Shown here: positions 7,382 through 15,245 of the stretch, piece by piece
How positions within the stretch are numbered: position 1 is the first letter of the stretch
How the letters are laid out: each line of letters begins with the position of its first letter
Assembly: GCF_009866655.1 (NCBI RefSeq)
Contig: NZ_CP047420.1
Span: 1,488,001 to 1,552,000 of the forward strand
Direction: 5' to 3'
Length of the DNA stretch: 64,000 nt
Source: Rathayibacter sp. VKM Ac-2804
GTDB taxonomy: Bacteria > Actinomycetota > Actinomycetes > Actinomycetales > Microbacteriaceae
Made by a program: the position numbers and the translations under genes
The notes under the pieces: generated by a model
The model's database searches: none
The model's input: the letters and a program-made list of their open reading frames with translations, nothing else
What the model was told of the DNA's origin: nothing

Positions 7382-8689
7382 TCAGAGCCGGCCGGCCGCC
7401 TTCAGCGCGAGGTAGCGGTCGGCCAGGGCGGGCGGCAGCTTCTCGGGCGAGGCGAGCACCACGTCGCCGCCGAGCCGTCGCACGGCGGCCGCGAGCCGGT
7501 CCGCGTCGGCGAGCGCGCGCTCCGCGGCGGCGGCCGCGTAGACCGCGCCGCGGTCGCGGCGATCGGCGGCCATCCGCGCCAGCTCCGGGTCGAGCGCGCA
7601 GGCGACGACCACGGTGTGCCGCCGGGTGAGCTGGGGCAGGACGGCGAGCAGGCTCTCCGCCGCTCCCACGGAGTCGAGCGCGGTGAGCAGCACGACGAGC
7701 GAGCGCTGCGACACCAGCGTGCGGACCTGGCCCGGCACGGCCGACCAGTCGGTCTCGATCAGCTGCGGCTGCACGGGGGCGAGCGCGTCGACGACGCGGC
7801 TCAGCACCTCGGTGCCGGTCGCGCCGTGCACGCGCGCGCGCCGGGCGCGGTCGAAGGCCAGGACGTCCACGCGGTCACCGGCGGAGGCGGCCAGCGCGGA
7901 CAGCAGCAGGGACGCCTCGATCGCCGTGTCCAGGCGCGGCTCGTCGTCGATCCGGGCGGCGGAGGTGCGGCCGGTGTCGAGCACGACCACCACTCGCCGG
8001 TCGCGCTCGGGGCGCCAGGTGCGGACGACGGGCTCGCGGCGCCGGGCGGTGGCGCGCCAGTCCAGCGAGCGGACGTCGTCGCCGCGGACGTACTCGCGCA
8101 GGCTGTCGAACTCGGTGCCCTGGCCGCGGATCATCACGCTGGTCCGCCCCTCCAGCTCGCGGAGCCGGGCGAGTCGGGAGGGCAGGTGCCGACGGGAGCG
8201 GAACGGCGGCAGCACCCGCACGACCGCGGGCGCGGCGATCGTCGCCTGCCTGCCGGCCAGCCCGAGGATCCCGTTCGAGCGGATCGTCGCGTGCAGCGCC
8301 CGGCGCTCGCCGCGGCGGCGCGGCTCGAGCACGGTGCGGACCGCTCGCCGCTCACCGGGGGGCAGCCGCAGCAGGGAGCGGGTCGAGACAGCACCGGCGG
8401 ACGGCTCCCAGGCGTCGCGGACGACGCCGGTGATCCGGCGCCGCCCTGTGTTCGTGATCAGGAGGGTCGCCTCGGCGCGCTCACCGAGGCGCACCCGGTC
8501 GGGCGTCCGCCGCTCGAGCACGACGGCACGGGCGGAGCCGGCCACGGCCAGATCGATGCCGACCAGGACGAGCCAGACCAGCAGCCAGAGCCCGAGCACG
8601 GCGAAGGCGACCCCGGCCCGGCGCCCCAGCAGGACGACCGGCACGAGGCCGACGAGGAGGACGAGGACGGAGCGCCCGGTGAGATGCAC
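7382..8689 (-). CDS. DUF58 domain-containing protein (von Willebrand A-like)
   Basis: A 435-residue protein. Two membrane helices lie at residues 5-50 (VLVLLVGLVPVVLLG; GLWLLVWLVLVGIDLAV). A beta-rich region follows, then the DUF58 signature GTEFDSLREYVRGDDVRSLDW near residue 190. A vWA-like fold comes next, with RRVVVVLDTGRTSA resembling a degenerate metal site. DUF58 proteins are found with MoxR ATPases and are thought to act as substrate adaptors in metal or cofactor insertion or complex assembly; nothing here shows the substrate. It starts four bases after the moxR-like stop and is likely in one operon with the four genes upstream. Confidence 0.85.
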   Translation of the reverse strand: MHLTGRSVLVLLVGLVPVVLLGRRAGVAFAVLGLWLLVWLVLVGIDLAVAGSARAVVLERRTPDRVRLGERAEATLLITNTGRRRITGVVRDAWEPSAGAVSTRSLLRLPPGERRAVRTVLEPRRRGERRALHATIRSNGILGLAGRQATIAAPAVVRVLPPFRSRRHLPSRLARLRELEGRTSVMIRGQGTEFDSLREYVRGDDVRSLDWRATARRREPVVRTWRPERDRRVVVVLDTGRTSAARIDDEPRLDTAIEASLLLSALAASAGDRVDVLAFDRARRARVHGATGTEVLSRVVDALAPVQPQLIETDWSAVPGQVRTLVSQRSLVVLLTALDSVGAAESLLAVLPQLTRRHTVVVACALDPELARMAADRRDRGAVYAAAAAERALADADRLAAAVRRLGGDVVLASPEKLPPALADRYLALKAAGRL

Positions 8690-8692
8690 GGC

Positions 8693-9673
8693 TCAGACCG
8701 GGACGCGGACCTGCTGCAGGATGCCGCCGAGGACGGCCTCCGTGCGCACGCCCTCGAGCTCCGCCTCGGGCTGGAGCTGCATCCGGTGCCGCAGCACGGG
8801 CAGCACCATCGCCTGCACGTGGTCGGGAGTGATCGAGCCGTAGCCGTTCAGCCAGGCCCAGGCGCGGCTCGCGGCGAGCAGCGCCGTCGATCCGCGCGGG
8901 CTGACACCGAGCTTCACGCTCGGGCTCTCGCGGGTCGCGCGGGCGACGTCGACGATGTAGCCGAGCACGTCCGGGCCCGCCCCGACCCGGCGGACGGAGG
9001 CCTGCGCCGCACGCAGCCGACCGGCGTCGAGCACGGGATGCACGCCGGCGGCGGCGAGGTCGCGCGGGTCGAAGCCCGCCGCGTGGCGCGCGAGCACCTC
9101 CACCTCGACGTCGCGCGGCGGCACGTCGAGCACCAGCTTGAGCAGGAAGCGGTCGAGCTGCGCCTCGGGGAGCAGATAGGTGCCCTCGTACTCGACCGGG
9201 TTCTGCGTCGCAGCGACCAGGAACGGGTCGGGGAGGCGCAGCGTCCGGCCGTCGACGCTCACCTGGCGCTCCTCCATCGCCTCGAGCAGCGCGGCCTGCG
9301 TCTTCGGCGGGGTGCGGTTGATCTCGTCCGCGAGCAGCAGGTTGGTGAAGACCGGTCCCTCGCGGAAGGCGAAGCCCGAGGTGGAGGCGTCGTAGACGAG
9401 GGAGCCGGTGATGTCGCCGGGCATCAGGTCGGGGGTGAACTGCACGCGCCGGGTGTCGAGGCCGAGCGAGACCGAGAGGGCGCGCACGAGCAGGGTCTTG
9501 GCGACGCCGGGGACGCCCTCGAGCAGGACGTGACCGCCGGCCAGCAGGGCGATCAGCAGCCCGGAGACGGCGCCGTCCTGCCCGACGACGGCGCGGCCGA
9601 CCTCGGTGCGCACGCGGTCGAGCTCGCGGCGGAGCTCGTCGTCCGCGATCGGAGGGAGGGAGGAGTCGCTCAT
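8693..9673 (-). CDS. MoxR family AAA+ ATPase
   Basis: A 326-residue AAA+ protein. Walker A is GVPGVAKTLL near residue 57, Walker B is LLADEINRTPPKTQAALLEAM near 130, sensor 1 is FLVAATQNPVEYEGTYLLPEAQ and the arginine finger region is LPEAQLDRFLLK. These are hallmark MoxR sequences. MoxR ATPases act as chaperones with vWA partners, here the DUF58 product encoded directly downstream. ATG 9673 overlaps the stop of the DUF4350 gene (ATGA), which suggests translational coupling. Confidence 0.92.
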   Translation of the reverse strand: MSDSSLPPIADDELRRELDRVRTEVGRAVVGQDGAVSGLLIALLAGGHVLLEGVPGVAKTLLVRALSVSLGLDTRRVQFTPDLMPGDITGSLVYDASTSGFAFREGPVFTNLLLADEINRTPPKTQAALLEAMEERQVSVDGRTLRLPDPFLVAATQNPVEYEGTYLLPEAQLDRFLLKLVLDVPPRDVEVEVLARHAAGFDPRDLAAAGVHPVLDAGRLRAAQASVRRVGAGPDVLGYIVDVARATRESPSVKLGVSPRGSTALLAASRAWAWLNGYGSITPDHVQAMVLPVLRHRMQLQPEAELEGVRTEAVLGGILQQVRVPV

Positions 9674-10953
9674 CGGAGGGGGCCTTCCGGTCGTTCGTGG
9701 TCGGGTCGTTCGGCGTCGGGTCGTTCGGTGTCAGGACGTTCGGCGTCGGATCGTGCGGGGTCGAGGCGGGGCGCGCGGGCGGCCCGGAGCGCGCGCTCGA
9801 AGCGCAGGAGCTCGTCCGAGGCGGCGACGAGGGCCGCGTCGTCGGCCGGCTCGTCGTCGACGAGGAGCCGGCGCAGGGCGCGCGGGTCGCGCTCGAGGAG
9901 CGCGGCGGCGCCCGCGACGACCTCGTCCACTCCGCTCGACGGAGCGAGGCCGAGCACCGCGGCGGCGCGGTGCAGCGTGCCGATGCGCAGCGCGTCGAGC
10001 GCGCGCACGCGGGTGGCGCCGGGCGTAGAGGCGGGCGCGCCGCGCGCCGTCTCGCTCGCGTGCACGACGACGGGCAGCGGCTCGACGGCGAGCGGCCCGA
10101 AGCGCCGGCCGCGCCAGACGGCGGAGGCGACGAAGACGCCCACGAGCAGCAGCAGCGCCGGCGTGACCCAGCCCGGGGCGAGATCGGCCGGGTCGACGGT
10201 CGCGGTCGCCGCGTCGGCCGCGCCGGCGCGGTACCAGACGAGGCGGTCCTCGGCGCCGAGGAGGCCGAGGGCGAGGGCGGCGCGCCCCTCCTCGGCGATC
10301 GCGCCGTTGCGCAGGAGGTCCGCGTCGCCGACGGCGACCACGTCCGGACCTGCGGCGGGGGAGTCGGCGACGAGCGCGAAGGCGTCGTCACCGGACGGGA
10401 AGCAGCCCACCGCCCCGCCCTCGAGGACGCGGAAGGTGCTGCCGCCCGCGGGGATCCCGCCGGCGCGCTCCGCGGCGGGCAGCGCGCAGGAGGCGGCGAG
10501 CACGCCGTCGTCCTGCGGAGCGCCGGCGAAGGCGACCCCGGGCAGGAGCGCCTCGAGCGCCGCGCCGGTCGGCTCGACGAGGACGACGGTGTCGGCCTCG
10601 TCCGCGAGCCGGGCGTACTGCTCCTCGTCCAGGGCGGACCCCGGGTCGTCGATCAGGAGGGTGCTGCCCGGGCCGAGCGCGCGGAGGGCCTCGTCGAGCC
10701 CGTCGGCGCGCACGACGTCGATCCCCTCGCCGCGCAGGACCTGGGCGAGGGCGCGGCCGCCGTCCGGTGCCGCACTGTCGACGTCGAGGTCGTCCGCGGG
10801 CACGGGCGAGCCGGTCGCCACGGTGAGCAGCACCGTGCCGACGGCGACGATCAGCGCGAGGAGCGCCCAGACGCGGCCCCGGCGCAGCAGGGCGCCGAGG
10901 GTGGGGGACGAGACGGTGTCGACGGGCCCGCCGGAGCCGGTCGGCGCGGTCAT
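9670..10953 (-). CDS. DUF4350 domain-containing membrane protein
   Basis: A 427-residue protein with a membrane helix near residues 30-48 (VWALLALIVAVGTVLLTVA) and another near 265-285 (WVTPALLLLVGVFVASAVW). Between them lies the extracytoplasmic DUF4350 domain, with DSAAPDGGRALAQVLR and STLLIDDPGSALDEEQYARL, which resembles a GATase-like or Rossmann fold. The C-terminus is cytoplasmic, helical and rich in Arg/Asp, ending in a repetitive DAERPDTERPDAERPD stretch. Actinobacterial members always seem to sit with moxR, DUF58 and DUF4129 genes, as here. It overlaps its neighbours on both sides by four bases. Confidence 0.8.
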   Translation of the reverse strand: MTAPTGSGGPVDTVSSPTLGALLRRGRVWALLALIVAVGTVLLTVATGSPVPADDLDVDSAAPDGGRALAQVLRGEGIDVVRADGLDEALRALGPGSTLLIDDPGSALDEEQYARLADEADTVVLVEPTGAALEALLPGVAFAGAPQDDGVLAASCALPAAERAGGIPAGGSTFRVLEGGAVGCFPSGDDAFALVADSPAAGPDVVAVGDADLLRNGAIAEEGRAALALGLLGAEDRLVWYRAGAADAATATVDPADLAPGWVTPALLLLVGVFVASAVWRGRRFGPLAVEPLPVVVHASETARGAPASTPGATRVRALDALRIGTLHRAAAVLGLAPSSGVDEVVAGAAALLERDPRALRRLLVDDEPADDAALVAASDELLRFERALRAARAPRLDPARSDAERPDTERPDAERPDHERPEGPLR

Positions 10954-11594
10954 CGGAGCACCTCGAGCGGGACCGCCGCGGCCGAGAGCGCGCGGTCGAG
11001 CTCGGCGACGCGCTCGTACTCGGCGGGTCCGCTGGGCAGGCCCAGGTAGCGGACCCGGTCGAAGTCGTCGGCCGAGCGCCGCAGCGCGTCGGCCGAGGCG
11101 GGGAAGGCGGAGGCCGCCCGGCGGGAGAAGCCGTGCGCGGTCGTCCCGGGCGAGACGGTCAGGATCGTGCGCTCGTCGAGGGCGCGCACCAGGGCTCGGA
11201 ACCGCTCCACCAGCGCCTCGTCCCAGGCGCCGCGCGCGGCCGCCGCCTCGGCGAGGGCGCGGAGGTCCGCGGCCGAGCGGCCGTCGTCGTCGGCCAGGAC
11301 CGCTCCGGCCCCGCGACTGCGCTGCCGCAGTCGCGGGCGTCCCGCGAGGACGAGGGCCACCACGACGAGCGCCCCGAGGACGAGCACGCCGATCACCGCC
11401 GCGAGCGGCACGCCGACCCCGTCGCCCGGCAGGGTGAGCGAGGTGAACCAGTCGCGCACCGCCTGCACCAGGCGGTCGAACCAGCTCGGCTCGGCGGCGC
11501 GGTAGCGCGGATCGGCGAGCTCCTCGAGGAGCAGGCGCCGGGCCTCCTCGGCGTCGGGGTCGAGCGGAGCCGCAGCGAGGGCGAGTCGGATCAC
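10950..11594 (-). CDS. DUF4129 domain-containing protein
   Basis: A 214-residue protein with a helical N-terminal part (PLDPDAEEARRLLLEELADP), a membrane-proximal WFDRLVQAVRDWFTSL segment, one membrane helix near residues 62-84 and the C-terminal DUF4129 region (LVERFRALVRALDERTIL, SPGTTAHGFSRRA, YLGLPSGPAEYERV). DUF4129 resembles parts of transglutaminase-associated membrane proteins and has no known enzyme activity. The GTG at 11594 overlaps the stop of the upstream gene (GTGA); a longer frame upstream has no sense and is rejected. It belongs to the same operon as the DUF4350, moxR and DUF58 genes. Confidence 0.8.
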   Translation of the reverse strand: MIRLALAAAPLDPDAEEARRLLLEELADPRYRAAEPSWFDRLVQAVRDWFTSLTLPGDGVGVPLAAVIGVLVLGALVVVALVLAGRPRLRQRSRGAGAVLADDDGRSAADLRALAEAAAARGAWDEALVERFRALVRALDERTILTVSPGTTAHGFSRRAASAFPASADALRRSADDFDRVRYLGLPSGPAEYERVAELDRALSAAAVPLEVLR

Positions 11595-12796
11595 GGCGCG
11601 GTCCGCTGCGGCGCGGGGAAGGGATCGGGGGAGTCGCGCCCGGCGGCGCGCTCCTCGACGTGGCGCAGCAGCACGAGGTCGAACCCCTCGCGGCGGATCC
11701 GCCGGTCGAGGTAGACCAGCCCGGTGACGGCCGACTGCAGCACCGTGCCCACGGCGCCCACGACGAGGCCGACGGCGACCGAGAGGAGGGCGACCACGAC
11801 CGAGGCGACGATCTGGGCGTTCGGATCGGTCGGCGCGACCAGGGCCCCGCCGATCGGGATCAGCAGGCTGAACGGCGTCGAGACGACCTGGCCGGCCGCC
11901 TGGATGATGACCACCATCAGCGCGAGCGCGCCGAACGTCCGCCAGAACCCGCCGGTGACGAGGCGCCACGAGCGCGCCACGGCCCGGCGCAGCGGCAGCC
12001 GCTCGAGCACCACCAGGCTCGGCACCAGCGCGAGCTTCGTCGCGAGCCACACGCCGACGGCGGTCGCGGCGAGACCGGCGAGCACGAGCACGATGATCCC
12101 GCCGATCACCGCGCTCGTCCCCGCGTCCTGCGCGCCGAGGAGGAAGAGCGGGACCGAGAGCCCCGCCGCGGCGACGACCAGCACCAGCACGCCGACGCCC
12201 TGGAGCACCGTCCAGCCCACCAGCGCCCAGAAGCGCCCGCGGAGCCGGCCGAGCAGCGCACGGAGCGTCGGCCGCTCGCCGAGGACGGCGCGCGACACCT
12301 CCAGCACGACGACGCCCTGCACGAGCGCGCCGGTGGCGAGGGTCACGGCGAGCGGGATCAGCGCGGCGAGCACGACGATCGCGAGCGATCCCGCGCCGAC
12401 GGCGTCGCGGTCGGCGACCTCGGCCTGGGCGACCCGGCCGACGGCGAGCAGGGCGATCACGCCGTAGAGCACCAGCGCGACCAGCGACCCGACGCCCTGC
12501 ACGAGCAGCGCGACGCCGAGCGTGGTGCGCGGGCTCCGGCGGAGCACGGCGAACGGCGCGCCGAGCAGGGTGCCGAAGCCGAGCGGCCGCAGCGGGACGA
12601 GCCCCGGCTTGGGCGGGGGAGTCCAGCCCTGCGGAGCCCGCGGTCCGGCGGGCCCCGCGAGCGGCTGCCAGGAGACGGGTGCGACCGGAGCCTCGGGAGG
12701 GACCGGGGAGACGGGCGCGATCGGCGCGGCGGGCGGCCGCACGTCGGCGCCCTCCGGAGCCCCGGCGGGCGGTGGCCACTGAGCTGCGTCGGTCAT
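11591..12796 (-). CDS. Multispan membrane protein with proline/alanine-rich N-terminus (glycerophosphoryl diester phosphodiesterase membrane-domain type)
   Basis: A 401-residue protein. The first ~95 residues are Pro/Ala-rich (MTDAAQWPPPAGAPEGADV), and KPGLVPLRPLGFGTLLGAPF leads into about six long membrane segments. The arrangement resembles the membrane domains found beside DUF4129 genes and in some glycerophosphodiesterases, but no catalytic domain is present. It is probably the first gene of the DUF4129-DUF4350-moxR-DUF58 operon. ATG 12796 is preceded directly by GGGAGGG, and an alternative ATG lies nine bases upstream at 12805. The gene is divergent from mtrA, 84 bases away. Confidence 0.75.
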   Translation of the reverse strand: MTDAAQWPPPAGAPEGADVRPPAAPIAPVSPVPPEAPVAPVSWQPLAGPAGPRAPQGWTPPPKPGLVPLRPLGFGTLLGAPFAVLRRSPRTTLGVALLVQGVGSLVALVLYGVIALLAVGRVAQAEVADRDAVGAGSLAIVVLAALIPLAVTLATGALVQGVVVLEVSRAVLGERPTLRALLGRLRGRFWALVGWTVLQGVGVLVLVVAAAGLSVPLFLLGAQDAGTSAVIGGIIVLVLAGLAATAVGVWLATKLALVPSLVVLERLPLRRAVARSWRLVTGGFWRTFGALALMVVIIQAAGQVVSTPFSLLIPIGGALVAPTDPNAQIVASVVVALLSVAVGLVVGAVGTVLQSAVTGLVYLDRRIRREGFDLVLLRHVEERAAGRDSPDPFPAPQRTAP

Positions 12797-12867
12797 CCCT
12801 CCCATGCTGTCACAGCCCCGCCCGGGCACGACCGTCCCGGCGCGGCGCTGCTCCCACCCGCGTCGGT

Positions 12868-12873
12868 TAGCCT
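12868..12873 (+). promoter_or_regulatory. Putative -10 element (TAGCCT) for leaderless mtrA
   Basis: TAGCCT ends seven bases before the mtrA ATG at 12881 with no ribosome binding site between them. Confidence 0.5.
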
Positions 12874-12880
12874 GAGCCCC

Positions 12881-13567
12881 ATGAGCGCGCGAATCCTGGT
12901 GGTCGACGACGATGCGGCCCTGGCCGAGATGATCGGCATCGTCCTGCGCGCGGAGGACTGGGACGTCTCCTTCTGCGCCGACGGCACGGGGGCCCTCGAG
13001 GCCTTCCGCCGAGCCCGGCCGGACCTGGTCCTGCTCGACCTGATGCTGCCCGGCATCGACGGCATCGAGGTCTGCCGCCGGATCCGCGCCGAGTCCGGCG
13101 TCCCGATCATCATGCTGACCGCCAAGTCCGACACCTCCGACGTCGTGCAGGGCCTCGAGTCCGGCGCGGACGACTACATGGTCAAGCCGTTCGACCCGAA
13201 GGAGCTCGTCGCGCGGATCAAGACGCGCCTGCGCCCCTCCCAGGTCGCCGCCAACGCCGTGCTGCAGGTCGGCGATCTCAGCCTCGACGTGGCCGGGCAC
13301 GAGGTCCGCCGCGGCGAGACCCGCATCGGCCTGACGCCGCTCGAGTTCGACCTCCTCCTGGCGCTCGCCTCGAAGCCGCAGCAGGTCTTCACCCGCGAGA
13401 TGCTGCTCGAGCAGGTCTGGGGCTACCACTACAAGGCCGACACCCGGCTCGTGAACGTCCATGTGCAGCGACTGCGCGCGAAGGTCGAGAAGGACCCGGA
13501 CGACCCGCGGATCGTGATGACCGTGCGCGGCGTCGGCTACCGCGCCGGCTCCGTGCTCTCGAGCTGA
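12881..13567 (+). CDS. mtrA: Response regulator MtrA
   Basis: A 228-residue OmpR/PhoB-class regulator. The receiver domain has the acidic triad D9-D10-D11, phospho-acceptor Asp53 in LVLLDLMLPGIDG, and the conserved lysine in DYMVKPFDPKELVARI. The C-terminal winged helix contains RRGETRIGLTPLEFDLLLAL and RLVNVHVQRLRAKVEKDP. The sequence is close to the well-known MtrA of actinobacteria, which is essential in mycobacteria and controls wall hydrolases and cell division genes. The gene runs straight into mtrB and lpqB, the classical order. Confidence 0.95.
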   Translation: MSARILVVDDDAALAEMIGIVLRAEDWDVSFCADGTGALEAFRRARPDLVLLDLMLPGIDGIEVCRRIRAESGVPIIMLTAKSDTSDVVQGLESGADDYMVKPFDPKELVARIKTRLRPSQVAANAVLQVGDLSLDVAGHEVRRGETRIGLTPLEFDLLLALASKPQQVFTREMLLEQVWGYHYKADTRLVNVHVQRLRAKVEKDPDDPRIVMTVRGVGYRAGSVLSS

Positions 13568-13568
13568 C

Positions 13569-15245
13569 GTGAGCCTCGCCCGCCGCTTCCGGATGCCGTC
13601 GGTCCGGCGCTGGCCGCGGAGGGTGCTCCGCGCCTGGCGGAGCTCGCTGCAGTTCCGCGCCGTCGCCATCACCGTGCTGCTCAGCGGCATCGCGATCGGC
13701 TCGACGGGCGCGTACCTCTCCTACAGCATCAGCGACAACCTCTTCCAGTCGCGGCTGAACCAGGTCACCGGGGACACCTCCCGGGCGACCCGCGCCGCGC
13801 AGGGCTACCTCGACGCGGCGACCGTCTCGACGCGCCAGGACATGGAGGAGGTGATGAACTCGGTGCGCACCGCGGTGCGCGACGCCTCCTCCTCCGCGCT
13901 CATCGCCGTGGTGCGCGCCCCCGACCAGGAGCCGTCCTCGCTCGCCCCGCAGGACAGCTACAACCGCGAGCTGCAGAACGGCGTGATCAGCGACGACCTC
14001 CGCGAGCGCGTGCAGGCCGGTGCGGACGGGCAGTACTGGCAGTCGGTGACCCTCGGCGCCTCCGGGCAGCAGCTCCCCGGCATCGTCGTCGGCTCGACGA
14101 TCGAGCTGCCCAGCTCCGCCGGGCGCTACGAGCTCTACATCGGCTACTCCCTCGCCGACGCGGAGCGGACCCTGCAGTTCGTGCAGCAGGTGCTCAACAT
14201 CGCCGGCATCCTGCTGATCCTCCTGATCGGCGCGGTCAGCTGGGTGGTGGTGCGGATCGTGGTCGCCCCCGTGCGGGTGGCGGCCGAGACCAGCCAGCGC
14301 CTCGCCGCCGGCGACTTCGACGTGCGCATCCCGGAGAGGGGACAGGACGTGATCGCGACCCTCGCCCGCTCGTTCAACGGCATGGCCGACAGCCTCCAGG
14401 AGCAGATCAGCGAGCTCGCGACGCTCAGCCGGGTGCAGCAGCGCTTCGTCTCGGACGTCTCGCACGAGCTGCGCACCCCGCTGACCACGATGAAGCTCGC
14501 CGGCGACGTGCTCTACGACCAGCGCGAGGGCTTCCCGCCGGTCGCCGAGCGGACCGTCGAGCTGCTGCACGGCCAGATCGGCCGCTTCGAGAGCCTCCTC
14601 GCCGATCTGCTCGAGATCTCCCGCCACGACGCCGGCTCGGCCGAGCTCGAGCTCGAGCCGGTCAACCTGGTGCGGCTCGCGAGCGAGGAGATGGACGGCA
14701 TGCGCGGGATCGCCGAGGCGAACGGCTCGCAGCTCACGCTCTCCGCCCCCGGCGGCTACTTCGACGCCGAGATGGACGCCCGCCGGATCCGCCGCATCGT
14801 GCGGAACCTGCTCGGCAACGCGATCGAGCACGGCGACGGCCGCGAGATCGTGGTGACCGTCGACAGCAACGCGACGGCGGTGGCGCTCGCCGTCCGCGAC
14901 TACGGTCACGGGATGAGCTCCGAGGAGGTGGTCCGCGTGTTCGACCGGTTCTGGCGCGCGGACCCGTCGCGCCGCCGCACCCTCGGCGGCACCGGCCTCG
15001 GCCTCTCGATCGCGCAGGAGGACACGGCGCTGCACCACGGCTGGCTGCAGGTCTGGTCGATGCCCGGTCGCGGCGCCTGCTTCCGGCTCACCGTCCCGCG
15101 CCGCCGCGGTGAGCGGATCGACGCCTCGCCGCTCCCGCTGCCGCCCGTCGACGCCGGCGAGCAGGAGTTCACCGGCCCGATCGTCCTGCCGCCGCTGCCG
15201 CCGCTGCCGGTCGACGGCGTCCCCGAGCACGGGGTCGTCCAGTGA
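13569..15245 (+). CDS. mtrB: Sensor histidine kinase MtrB
   Basis: A 558-residue membrane kinase. The first transmembrane helix is near residues 28-50 (FRAVAITVLLSGIAIGSTGAY), an extracytoplasmic sensor loop follows to about 205, and the second helix is near 206-230. HAMP is next (RVAAETSQRLAAGDFDVRIP), then the H-box FVSDVSHELRTPLTT and the ATPase boxes LLGNAIEHG, DYGHGM, FDRFWRADPS and GGTGLGLSIAQ. It phosphorylates MtrA. The GTG at 13569 directly follows the mtrA stop; an ATG at 13593 is an alternative start. Its stop overlaps the lpqB start by four bases. Confidence 0.95.
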   Translation: MSLARRFRMPSVRRWPRRVLRAWRSSLQFRAVAITVLLSGIAIGSTGAYLSYSISDNLFQSRLNQVTGDTSRATRAAQGYLDAATVSTRQDMEEVMNSVRTAVRDASSSALIAVVRAPDQEPSSLAPQDSYNRELQNGVISDDLRERVQAGADGQYWQSVTLGASGQQLPGIVVGSTIELPSSAGRYELYIGYSLADAERTLQFVQQVLNIAGILLILLIGAVSWVVVRIVVAPVRVAAETSQRLAAGDFDVRIPERGQDVIATLARSFNGMADSLQEQISELATLSRVQQRFVSDVSHELRTPLTTMKLAGDVLYDQREGFPPVAERTVELLHGQIGRFESLLADLLEISRHDAGSAELELEPVNLVRLASEEMDGMRGIAEANGSQLTLSAPGGYFDAEMDARRIRRIVRNLLGNAIEHGDGREIVVTVDSNATAVALAVRDYGHGMSSEEVVRVFDRFWRADPSRRRTLGGTGLGLSIAQEDTALHHGWLQVWSMPGRGACFRLTVPRRRGERIDASPLPLPPVDAGEQEFTGPIVLPPLPPLPVDGVPEHGVVQ

